DNA from: Robiginitomaculum sp.
GTDB lineage: Bacteria; Pseudomonadota; Alphaproteobacteria; Caulobacterales; Maricaulaceae
Reading direction: 5' to 3'
Length of the DNA: 5,829 bases
Assembly: GCA_021647805.1 (NCBI GenBank)
Contig: JAKITZ010000161.1
Coordinates: 1 to 5,829 of the forward strand
Position numbers and translations under genes: made by a program. The notes under the pieces are model-generated. The model made no database searches, was not told the origin of the DNA, and was given only the letters and a program-made list of their open reading frames with translations. Below, piece by piece: positions 1 to 5,040 of the stretch (the first letter of the stretch is position 1; the number at the start of each line of letters is the position of its first letter).

Positions 1-512
1 ACAGCAACCTTGCCCCTGACATGTTGGTTGCGGCCAAATCATTGGCCGGGGGTTTTCCGCTTTCCGCCGTTATTGGCCGCGCCGATGTGATGGACAGCGT
101 TGGCCCTGGCGGGCTCGGCGGCACCTATTCTGGTTCGCCGATTGCATGTGCCGCGGCATTAGCAGTGCTGGATGTGATCGAAGATGAGAATCTGTTGCAA
201 CGCTCAATGCAACTAGGTGTACTAGTAAAAGAACGTCTTCATCAATTTGCCGCCAATTCGAGCTTACGGCCAATGGATGCCATTCGTGGTCTTGGCTCGA
301 TGGTTGCATTTGATTTGGTCACCAAACCCGGTGGCAATATCCCCGATGCAACCGCCGCCAAAGCTGTGACTGCCAAAGCTTTTGAAAACGGGCTGATCCT
401 GCTTAGTTGCGGTGTTTCAGGGGAAACAATTCGACTTTTGTATCCGCTGACCATTAGCGATGAAATGTTGAATGAGGGTTTGCATATGCTTGAAAATGCG
501 CTTGGGATTTAA
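1..512 (+). CDS. gabT: 4-aminobutyrate aminotransferase, C-terminal part (5' end outside window)
   Basis: This is a PLP-dependent class III aminotransferase that transfers the amino group of 4-aminobutyrate to 2-oxoglutarate, giving succinate semialdehyde and glutamate in the cytoplasm. The frame is open from base 3 (S-N-L-A-P-D, then M at 21) and ends at TAA 510-512, so about 169 residues of a family member of about 425 are present. The PLP Schiff-base lysine is in A-A-K-S-L-A-G-G-F-P-L (Lys codon 36-38). The phosphate-binding motif G-G-T-Y-S-G-S-P has its Thr codon at 123-125, exactly 29 residues after the Lys, as in E. coli GabT. The substrate-carboxylate Arg is in E-T-I-R-L-L-Y-P-L-T-I (Arg codon 432-434). 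The ATG at 21 is internal to the family alignment and is not the start. gabD follows 4 bp downstream, which supports the GABA assignment over ornithine or other class III substrates. The assignment is confident; the true start is unseen. Confidence 0.93.
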   Translation, partial: SNLAPDMLVAAKSLAGGFPLSAVIGRADVMDSVGPGGLGGTYSGSPIACAAALAVLDVIEDENLLQRSMQLGVLVKERLHQFAANSSLRPMDAIRGLGSMVAFDLVTKPGGNIPDATAAKAVTAKAFENGLILLSCGVSGETIRLLYPLTISDEMLNEGLHMLENALGI

Positions 513-516
513 GGCC

Positions 517-1971
517 ATGTCAGAACGAAATTTGTTAAAACAGCAAGCCTATATTGACGGACAATGGATGGATGCATTGTCCGGTGAGACCATTGCTGTC
601 AACAACCCAGCCAATGGCAATGTGATTGCTCATGTACCCAAAATGGGGGCAAAAGAAGCTCGAACGGCCATAGAAGCTGCCGCCAAAGCGCTAGCCAATT
701 GGCGCGCAAAAACTGGCAAAGCGCGAGCTGTTATCCTGCGCCGCTGGTATGAGTTAATCATGCAGAACCAAGAGGATTTGGCGCAAATCTTGAGCCTTGA
801 GCAAGGAAAACCATTAGCTGAAGCACGCGGTGAAATTGCCTATGGCGCAAGCTTTATCGAGTGGTTTAGCGAAGAAGCCAAGCGCACCTATGGCGAGACC
901 ATTCCCGGTCATATGCCTGGCGCACGTTTAATGACGATTAAACAGCCAGTGGGCGTGGTTGCCGCCATTACACCGTGGAATTTTCCCAATGCCATGATTA
1001 CCAGAAAGGCCGGCGCAGCATTGGCTGCGGGGTGTACCATGGTGGTAAAACCTGCGGAACAGACACCCTTATCTGCGCTGGCATTGGCGGTGCTTAGCCA
1101 AGAAGCGGGCATTCCTGCCGGAGTGTTTTCGGTAATAACGGGCGATCCGGTGGCCATTGGTGGCGAGCTAACAAAAAACCATCTGGTACGTAAATTGACC
1201 TTTACAGGCTCCACAGCTACGGGGCAGCTTTTGATGCGCCAATGCGCCGATACAGTAAAGAAAATCTCGTTGGAACTTGGTGGCAATGCGCCGTTTATTG
1301 TGCTCGATGATGCCGATGTGGATAAGGCCGCAGCCGGGGCCATTTTGTGCAAATTTCGCAATACCGGGCAAACCTGCGTTTGTGCCAATCGCCTGTATGT
1401 GCAAAGCGGCGTTTATGATGCGTTTATCGAAAAATTCGCCGCATTGGCCGCCAACCTCACCGTTGGGGTCGGGCAAAACGAAGATAGTGATCTTGGCCCA
1501 CTGATTGATGAGGCGGCTTTGGCCAAAGTGCAAAGCCATTTATCCGATGCGCTGGCCAAGGGTGCGTGCGTTGAAACGGGCGGCGAGCCCCATGCCTTGG
1601 GCGGTCTGTTCTTTGAACCCACCGTATTGCGCAATGCCTCACAAGACATGTTAATCGCCCGCGAAGAAACCTTTGGCCCATTGGCACCAGTGATCAAATT
1701 TGAAACCGACACAGAGGTTTTGGCAATGGCCAATGACACCCACTTTGGCTTGGCGTCATATCTGTTTACCAGCAATATCAATCGTGCTTACACCATTGCC
1801 GAAGGTCTAGAAGCCGGCATGGTTGGCATCAATACCGGATTGATTTCGACCGAACTTGCGCCCTTTGGTGGCATCAAACAATCGGGGTTGGGGCGCGAAG
1901 GTGGCCGTCAGGGTATCGAGGAGTATTTAGAAACTAAATATATCTGTCTTGATATAGAGCAGTCATCGTGA
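517..1971 (+). CDS. gabD: succinate-semialdehyde dehydrogenase (aldehyde dehydrogenase family)
   Basis: It oxidises succinate semialdehyde to succinate, the second step of the GABA shunt, in the cytoplasm. From ATG 517 it is 484 residues, close to E. coli GabD (482), and begins M-S-E-R-N-L-L. An in-frame ATG at 472 lies inside gabT and would add 15 unrelated residues, so it was not used. Aldehyde dehydrogenase hallmarks are all present: Asn155 in T-P-W-N-F-P-N, Lys178 in V-V-K-P-A-E, F-T-G-S-T-A-T-G at 229-236, general-base Glu253 in L-E-L-G-G-N-A-P, nucleophile Cys287 in G-Q-T-C-V-C-A-N-R, and Glu384 in E-E-T-F-G-P. The C-V-C pair (Cys287/Cys289) matches that of known SSADHs. Glu181 replaces the Ser found there in NADP-linked E. 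coli GabD, which suggests NAD+ use (inference). The start is 4 bp after the gabT stop with no good Shine-Dalgarno sequence, so translation is probably coupled to gabT and both genes share one transcript. Confidence 0.95.
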   Translation: MSERNLLKQQAYIDGQWMDALSGETIAVNNPANGNVIAHVPKMGAKEARTAIEAAAKALANWRAKTGKARAVILRRWYELIMQNQEDLAQILSLEQGKPLAEARGEIAYGASFIEWFSEEAKRTYGETIPGHMPGARLMTIKQPVGVVAAITPWNFPNAMITRKAGAALAAGCTMVVKPAEQTPLSALALAVLSQEAGIPAGVFSVITGDPVAIGGELTKNHLVRKLTFTGSTATGQLLMRQCADTVKKISLELGGNAPFIVLDDADVDKAAAGAILCKFRNTGQTCVCANRLYVQSGVYDAFIEKFAALAANLTVGVGQNEDSDLGPLIDEAALAKVQSHLSDALAKGACVETGGEPHALGGLFFEPTVLRNASQDMLIAREETFGPLAPVIKFETDTEVLAMANDTHFGLASYLFTSNINRAYTIAEGLEAGMVGINTGLISTELAPFGGIKQSGLGREGGRQGIEEYLETKYICLDIEQSS

Positions 1972-2111
1972 CAACACGCTCAACAAAATCACAGAGCCGC
2001 AATTAGAAACCCTCACAACGATATTTGACATTAGCAGAATTAAAACATTTTACCGTATGAATTAAGCAATACTCACACCTTTAGAGACCCTTTAGCTTCA
2101 GTTTGACAGCA

Positions 2112-2126
2112 CCGCCAGTTTTCTGG
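2112..2126 (+). repeat. 15-bp inverted copy of the tRNA-Ser 3' end and trailer
   Basis: The 15-mer CCGCCAGTTTTCTGG here is the exact reverse complement of 3399-3413, which comprises the last bases of tRNA-Ser (discriminator and CCA) plus nine trailer bases. Matching stops at both ends: 2111 and 2127 do not pair with 3414 and 3398. By rough counting, an exact 15-mer pair is unlikely but not impossible by chance in a window this size. It could be one end of a small mobile or rearranged segment, or a coincidence. Orientation is inverted, so it is not a standard pair of integrase attachment sites, which would be direct. Confidence 0.4.
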
Positions 2127-2357
2127 CACTATTGCGGCGTGAAGGTGCGTCTTTGACGGGGCTGGCTACCCCCAGCAAAATCGTTGACATCATGTAATAA
2201 TTTCGGTTGCTGTCACCGTAACTCAATTAATATAAGTTGTTTTTGGCTGCATTGGGGGCAAAAGAAGGCGTTAAGTGAGTGGCTTAACACGCTCAAAGAA
2301 GGGCTCTTACACTTACTTTCACTAACCCGCGAAAGCAGATGCAATGACGAACAGGTA

Positions 2358-2387
2358 TTGACATGCAACCGCATGGCTGCATGTAAT
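2358..2387 (+). promoter_or_regulatory. sigma70-type promoter of the arsR-AHSA1 unit
   Basis: The -35 box TTGACA (2358-2363) is a perfect consensus. After an 18-bp spacer comes TGTAAT (2382-2387), five of six matches to TATAAT. Transcription would start at about 2393-2395. The first ATG of the regulator (2386) overlaps the -10 box, so a transcript from this promoter cannot include it with a leader. It would begin at or next to the second in-frame ATG (2395). The boxes are partly covered by the dyad operator. Confidence 0.55.
2361..2384 (+). promoter_or_regulatory. 24-bp dyad, probable ArsR-type operator
   Basis: Perfect 7-bp inverted arms ACATGCA (2361-2367) and TGCATGT (2378-2384) flank a 10-bp centre that adds a CC/GG pair, so 18 of 24 positions are symmetric. 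The left arm overlaps the -35 box and the right arm overlaps the -10 box of the promoter for the downstream winged-helix gene. Imperfect dyads over the promoter are the usual operator type for ArsR-family repressors. The inference is autorepression of the two-gene unit. A related shorter palindrome, ACAT-C-ATGT, lies at 2187-2195. Confidence 0.55.
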
Positions 2388-2727
2388 GGCAGATATGAAA
2401 TCAAATATTTTCAAAGCTTTGGCTGATGATAGTCGCCGTAAACTTTTAGACCGATTGTTCGCGGATAATGGCCAAAATTTAAATCAGCTATGTTTGGGCA
2501 TGAAAATGTCGCGCCAAGCCGTCACCAAGCATTTGAAAATACTTGAGGCAGCTAATCTAGTATCTGTAACTTGGCAGGGGCGAGAGAAATTGCATTTTTT
2601 AAACCCTGTTCCATTAGCAAAGATCGTGCATCGCTGGGTTGGCCGGTTTGAGGATGCACGCTTGGAAATGCTCGTCGATCTAAAACATGAATCAGAAATC
2701 AAAGAGGAAAATCGAAATGCCATATAA
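2386..2727 (+). CDS. ArsR-family winged-helix transcriptional repressor
   Basis: A 113-residue cytoplasmic DNA-binding protein of the ArsR/SmtB type. The N-terminal dimer helix reads I-F-K-A-L-A-D-D-S-R-R-K-L-L-D-R-L (8-24), a typical subfamily opening. The helix-turn-helix spans about 31-57, with recognition helix S-R-Q-A-V-T-K-H-L-K-I-L-E. The wing spans about 58-72 (L-V-S-V-T-W-Q-G-R-E-K-L), and a C-terminal helix follows at 75-100. It lacks the E-L-C-V-C-D-L metal site; Cys36 is its only cysteine, so arsenic or metal sensing by that motif is unlikely. The start is ATG 2386 (113 aa) or ATG 2395 (110 aa, leaderless). Neither has a Shine-Dalgarno sequence, and the promoter position favours 2395. 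The 3' end overlaps the AHSA1-like gene by 11 bp, a common pairing in which the repressor controls its neighbour. The dyad at 2361-2384 is its likely operator. Family call is sure; ligand or signal unknown. Confidence 0.88.
   Translation: MADMKSNIFKALADDSRRKLLDRLFADNGQNLNQLCLGMKMSRQAVTKHLKILEAANLVSVTWQGREKLHFLNPVPLAKIVHRWVGRFEDARLEMLVDLKHESEIKEENRNAI
2703..2710 (+). promoter_or_regulatory. ribosome binding site deciding the AHSA1-like start
   Basis: AGAGGAAA lies inside the end of the arsR-type gene, just upstream of ATG 2717, with its AGAGG core 9 bp away. It favours 2717 over the upstream in-frame ATG at 2687, which has no comparable site. It allows coupled or independent initiation within the upstream coding region. 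Confidence 0.6.
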
Positions 2728-3193
2728 TGATAAACCCAAAGGGGACGCTCCTGACTTCGTTTACACTATCTATATCGCAGCCAAAGTAGAAACGGTGTGG
2801 GACGGGTTGATCAATAAGGCTGTGACCAAGAAGTATTGGGGTCGTCATAATAAATCAGATTGGAAAGTCGGTTCGAAATGGGAGCATACTCGAACAGATG
2901 GGTCAAACATCGTTGACATTAACGGAGAGGTTTTGGAAGTTGATCCACCTAAAAAACTAGTCGTTACATGGAACGGACCTGAGGGAAACAAAAACCGAGA
3001 ACCTGCTCCATCAATTGTAACTTATGAGCTTGTCGCTCTTGGCCCTGATACGAAACTGACCGTAACGCACAGCAAGTTGAATAAAGACTCTGCGATGCAC
3101 AATGGGGTTACGCAAGGCTGGCAAGCGGTACTGTCTAATCTAAAAACTACCCTCGAAACAGGCAAACCTCTATCAAGTGAACAGTGGGGTTAA
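2717..3193 (+). CDS. SRPBCC / AHSA1-like (START-fold) domain protein
   Basis: A 158-residue soluble protein that is a single SRPBCC domain of the AHSA1 subgroup: a helix-grip fold with a deep hydrophobic cavity for a small ligand. Visible elements are strand 1 (F-V-Y-T-I-Y-I, 14-20) and the first helix with V-W-D-G-L-I and K-K-Y-W-G (about 24-42). Next come W-K-V-G-S-K-W-E (49-56), the strand pair I-N-G-E-V-L-E-V-D-P-P-K-K-L-V-V-T-W (68-85) and V-T-Y-E-L-V...T-K-L-T-V-T-H (101-118). The long C-terminal helix is G-W-Q-A-V-L-S-N-L-K-T-T-L-E (134-147). Length is normal for the family. ATG 2717 is chosen for its AGAGG site; starting at 2687 would add 10 charged residues. It overlaps the repressor gene by 11 bp, so the two are co-transcribed and probably act on the same signal. 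Families like this include binding, sequestering and hydrolysing members; no catalytic residue or ligand can be named here. Confidence 0.87.
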   Translation: MPYNDKPKGDAPDFVYTIYIAAKVETVWDGLINKAVTKKYWGRHNKSDWKVGSKWEHTRTDGSNIVDINGEVLEVDPPKKLVVTWNGPEGNKNREPAPSIVTYELVALGPDTKLTVTHSKLNKDSAMHNGVTQGWQAVLSNLKTTLETGKPLSSEQWG

Positions 3194-3272
3194 TTTGACA
3201 AACCTTTTGTTGAAAACTAGCGTTTGCTCCTGCGTTACAGGCCATTAGAAAATTGACCGAGATAACTTCCCA

Positions 3273-3346
3273 ATTTGGATTACGGTGGGATTACGGTGAA
3301 TTGCACCGTAATTCGTAATTCACCGTAATCCCACCGTAATTCAAGT
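3273..3346. repeat. long palindrome built of five ATTACGGTG units
   Basis: The arms 3279-3302 and 3317-3340 are perfect 24-bp reverse complements. Pairing can extend outward to 3273/3346 with two G-U wobbles and inward to a 10-base loop. The 9-mer ATTACGGTG occurs at 3279 and 3290 on the plus strand, and inverted (CACCGTAAT) at 3304, 3321 and 3332. Within each arm the units are 11 bp apart, about one helical turn. The fourth-arm unit in the loop also allows an alternative 11-bp hairpin (3288-3298 with 3304-3314). The element lies between convergent genes. No T-run follows on either side, so it is not a standard rho-independent terminator, although it could still block transcription or mRNA decay. 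It could instead be a dispersed intergenic repeat or a cluster of binding sites. Confidence 0.9.
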
Positions 3347-3398
3347 AGGGACAAAAGCGAGTGGCTCTATGAATGGGGTTTAATTCCAAATAGTTACA

Positions 3399-3413
3399 CC
3401 AGAAAACTGGCGG
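3399..3413 (-). repeat. tRNA-Ser 3' end and trailer copy of the 15-bp inverted repeat
   Basis: Read on the minus strand this is CCGCCAGTTTTCTGG: the last acceptor bases, discriminator and CCA of tRNA-Ser, then a T-rich trailer with a short CCAG/CTGG stem. It is identical to 2112-2126 on the plus strand, so the segment 2112-3413 with the ArsR/AHSA1 unit is bounded by inverted copies. Confidence 0.4.
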
Positions 3414-3497
3414 AGAGACAGGGATTCGAACCCTGGGAACGTTCACACGCTCAACGGTTTTCGAGACCGCCCCATTCGACCACTCTGGCACCTCTCC
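3408..3497 (-). tRNA. tRNA-Ser (anticodon CGA)
   Basis: A 90-nt class II tRNA on the minus strand. The acceptor stem is GGAGAGG (3491-3497) with TCTCTCC (3412-3418), the last pair being G-U; discriminator G is at 3411 and CCA is encoded at 3408-3410. The T arm CAGGG-TTCGAAT-CCCTG is at 3419-3435. The anticodon stem GCGGT/ACCGT encloses loop CTCGAAA, with anticodon CGA at 3461-3463 reading UCG codons. The long variable region between the anticodon and T arms is the serine hallmark. It lies 57 bp downstream of tatC on the same strand, so it may be partly read through from the tat operon or have its own promoter. Spurious protein calls across this gene are common because it is open in one frame. 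Confidence 0.97.
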
Positions 3498-3505
3498 ATT
3501 TATCG

Positions 3506-3533
3506 TATCTAAAAACACGTCTGCAAATGTTAA
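3506..3533 (-). promoter_or_regulatory. possible promoter for tRNA-Ser
   Basis: On the minus strand TTAACA (3528-3533) is followed after 16 bp by TAGATA (3506-3511), with the tRNA 5' end 8 bp further on. The -35 match is fair and the -10 match is poor. The position is right for a short-leader tRNA transcript, but readthrough from tatC would also serve. Confidence 0.25.
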
Positions 3534-3554
3534 CTGACAAGCAGGTGAATTAGA

Positions 3555-4436
3555 TCAACCAGCATCTTCTTGATTTTCTGTTGTGACATCATCTTCTTCT
3601 TCTTCTTTGCGGCGTTTCTTTTCTATCAGTGCCACTGACAAGATGGAGATTTCGTACAATAACAAAACCGGTACTGCCAATAAGAATTGTGATATTATAT
3701 CCGGCGGAGTGAAGAATGCAGCGAATGCTAAAATTCCAACGCCCGCATATTTTCTGCCCTTGCGTAGTCCTTGCGCGCTAACCAACCCAACCCGCCCCAT
3801 TAAGGTCAATACCACTGGCAACTGGAATGAAAATCCGAACGCCAAAATCAAAGTTGTAACCAGACTTAGGTATTCGGAAACTCTAGGCAGTAATATAATC
3901 GCGACTTGATCGGCACCGGCTGCTTGTTCTTGATTAAATGCAAAGCGCATAACCATTGGCAACATCGCATAATATACGAAGCTGGCGCCAAGGGTAAACA
4001 ATACCGGCGAAGCCAGCAAAAACGGAAAGAAAGCACCGCGTTCATTGCGATATAGTCCGGGGGCGACAAACCGATATATTTGCCAAGCTAGAAACGGAAA
4101 GGCCAGTATTACCCCGCCAAATAGTGCCAGTTTCATTTTGGCAAAGAAAAATTCCAATGGCCCGGTGAAAATCAATTCAAGCTGCGAAGTATCGCCACTT
4201 GCCGCTTTGGTATTTTCTGCTGCCGTCAGGAATGGCCCCAACAAGAAGTTATAAATGTCCTGAGCAAAGAAAAAACAAATAGCAAAGGCGATAATAACCG
4301 CAATAAACGAGTGAATAAGCCGGTTACGCAGCTCTATCAAATGATCAAGCAATGGTGCTCTGCTGGCCTCTATGCCATCATCAGCATCAGGATCGACATT
4401 ACCATCGTCATCGGGTGGGGTGGGGGCGTTGCTCAT
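3555..4436 (-). CDS. tatC: Sec-independent protein translocase subunit TatC
   Basis: This is the multispanning inner-membrane receptor of the twin-arginine translocation system; with TatB it binds the twin-arginine signal peptide of folded cargo. It has 293 residues, longer than E. coli TatC (258). The excess is an acidic N-terminal tail (about 1-25, D/P rich) and a charged C-terminal tail (K-K-R-R-K then E/D rich, 273-293). Family marks are H-L-I-E-L-R (32-37, matching the signal-binding Glu/Arg of the first cytoplasmic segment), F-V-A-P-G-L-Y-R-N-E-R (123-133, with the key Glu132), and F-T-P-P-D-I-I-S-Q (242-250). Hydrophobic segments fit six membrane helices at roughly 41-58, 102-122, 136-160, 188-210, 228-243 and 249-270. 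The start ATG is 6 bp after the tatB stop, so translation is tightly linked. It is the last protein gene of the scpB-tatABC run. Confidence 0.97.
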   Translation of the reverse strand: MSNAPTPPDDDGNVDPDADDGIEASRAPLLDHLIELRNRLIHSFIAVIIAFAICFFFAQDIYNFLLGPFLTAAENTKAASGDTSQLELIFTGPLEFFFAKMKLALFGGVILAFPFLAWQIYRFVAPGLYRNERGAFFPFLLASPVLFTLGASFVYYAMLPMVMRFAFNQEQAAGADQVAIILLPRVSEYLSLVTTLILAFGFSFQLPVVLTLMGRVGLVSAQGLRKGRKYAGVGILAFAAFFTPPDIISQFLLAVPVLLLYEISILSVALIEKKRRKEEEEDDVTTENQEDAG

Positions 4437-4442
4437 GGAACT

Positions 4443-4733
4443 TTATTCTTTTGAGCTGGCATCTATATCGCGCCCGGCTTCTTCTAATTCTTGATGGATT
4501 TGAGCCACCGGATTGGATTTTTTGATTTCCTCAATTTCTTTTTTTAACTCTTCAAGTTCAATTTCACGTCCCATATCATCAAATGCGCCGCGAAAGTCAT
4601 TAGCCATTCCTTTGGCCTTGGCTGTCATGCTTCCAAGCTTTCGCAACAAAGCTGGCAGGTCTTTTGGCCCAACCACTATTAAAGCGATTACGGCAAGAAC
4701 CAATAATTCGACAAATCCGATCTGCGGTATCAT
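4443..4733 (-). CDS. tatB: Sec-independent protein translocase subunit TatB
   Basis: This single-span membrane protein pairs with TatC in the receptor complex for twin-arginine signal peptides. It is 96 residues: a short periplasmic N-terminus (M-I-P-Q-I-G-F), a membrane helix with an early Glu (Glu9, the TatB signature position) through about residue 21, the hinge G-P-K-D-L-P (22-27), an amphipathic helix (about 28-55), then a Glu/Lys-rich tail likely to be helical (57-80). The intact G-P hinge and Glu9 distinguish it from TatA. It is shorter than E. coli TatB (171), but short forms are common in this class. A good ribosome site, GGTGA, lies 6 bases before the ATG. It starts 27 bp after tatA and ends 6 bp before tatC. 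Confidence 0.94.
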   Translation of the reverse strand: MIPQIGFVELLVLAVIALIVVGPKDLPALLRKLGSMTAKAKGMANDFRGAFDDMGREIELEELKKEIEEIKKSNPVAQIHQELEEAGRDIDASSKE

Positions 4734-4760
4734 TTTTTGTCACCGGAACTGTGTTGCAGG

Positions 4761-4970
4761 TTACTTTTTTTCAGTTTTTTTAACATTGACTTCAACGTCG
4801 ATGGTCTCGCCACTGTCTTCAATGGCCGGATCTTCGTCTTTTAAACCTTTGCGAAAACTCTTAATACCTTTGGCGACATCGCCCATTATCGAGGATATTT
4901 TTCCTCGCCCGCCAAATAAAACCAGCGCAACAACCGCAACAATTACGATTTGCCAAATTGATGGAGACAT
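4761..4970 (-). CDS. tatA: Sec-independent protein translocase subunit TatA
   Basis: This is the pore-forming or membrane-weakening subunit of the Tat translocase. It is 69 residues: N-terminal membrane helix S-I-W-Q-I-V-I-V-A-V-V-A-L-V-L (4-18), the F-G hinge (F-G-G, 19-21), then R-G-K-I-S and an amphipathic helix with I-M-G-D-V-A-K-G-I-K-S-F-R-K-G-L (28-43), and an acidic/Lys tail. The F-G-x-R-G-[RK]-I-S hinge is typical of alphaproteobacterial TatA and is the best taxonomic clue in the window. The ribosome site AGGA lies 7 bases before the ATG. It follows scpB after 70 bp in which no clear terminator or promoter is seen, so co-transcription with scpB is likely. Confidence 0.96.
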   Translation of the reverse strand: MSPSIWQIVIVAVVALVLFGGRGKISSIMGDVAKGIKSFRKGLKDEDPAIEDSGETIDVEVNVKKTEKK

Positions 4971-5040
4971 AATTTTATCCTACTTTCGATCTAAAATGTA
5001 CTTTGGTGAATATACTCTGAATTCCTGCTCAAGGCGAGAG

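Larger units (their letters stand above)
1972..2385. other. gene-free stretch between gabD and the ArsR-type regulator
   Basis: No convincing gene or rho-independent terminator for gabD is visible in these 414 bp. The stretch contains four TTGACA hexamers on the plus strand (2025, 2103, 2184, 2358). The last one has a matching -10 box and operator, annotated separately. A weaker promoter-like pair is TTGCTG 2207-2212, an 18-bp gap, then TATAAG 2231-2236. A small hairpin GCCAG-TTTT-CTGGC lies at 2114-2127. An imperfect hairpin at 2268-2292 (TTAAG/CTTAA plus GCG/CGC with a bulge) competes with a longer-range pairing of 2273-2281 with 2310-2318. An ATG-less open frame of about 33 codons (2096-2197) reads like protein and may be a gene remnant. 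An 80-codon frame at 2184-2426 has no recognisable content and overlaps the regulator start, so it is not called. Confidence 0.6.

Noticed and set aside
472..516. Longer gabD start at ATG 472
   Set aside because: It lies inside gabT and adds 15 residues unlike the family; ATG 517 gives the normal length and N-terminus.
909..1388. 159-codon minus-strand frame opposite gabD
   Set aside because: Shadow of the gabD reading frame with no domain or ribosome site.
1973..2296. AACACGCTCAA at 1973-1983 and 2286-2296, with ACACGCTCAA again inside the tRNA-Ser complement (3445-3454)
   Set aside because: Considered as tRNA-derived attachment fragments, but 10-11 base matches are expected by chance in a window of this size and the flanks do not match.
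2184..2426. 80-codon plus-strand frame before and across the repressor start
   Set aside because: Cys/Asn-rich without recognisable domains, no ribosome site, overlaps the promoter/operator and the repressor in another frame.
3229..3241. CCTG-CGTTA-CAGG hairpin after the AHSA1-like gene as a terminator
   Set aside because: Only a 4-bp stem and no following T-run.
3273..3346. Large palindrome as a rho-independent terminator or a CRISPR array
   Set aside because: No T-run on either side, so not a standard terminator; the units are inverted and contiguous without unique spacers, so not a CRISPR array.
3291..3518. 75-residue minus-strand open frame containing G-E-V-P-E-W-S-N-G-A-V-S-K-T-V
   Set aside because: This is the translation of the tRNA-Ser gene itself, a well-known false protein; the tRNA fold is complete and explains the sequence.
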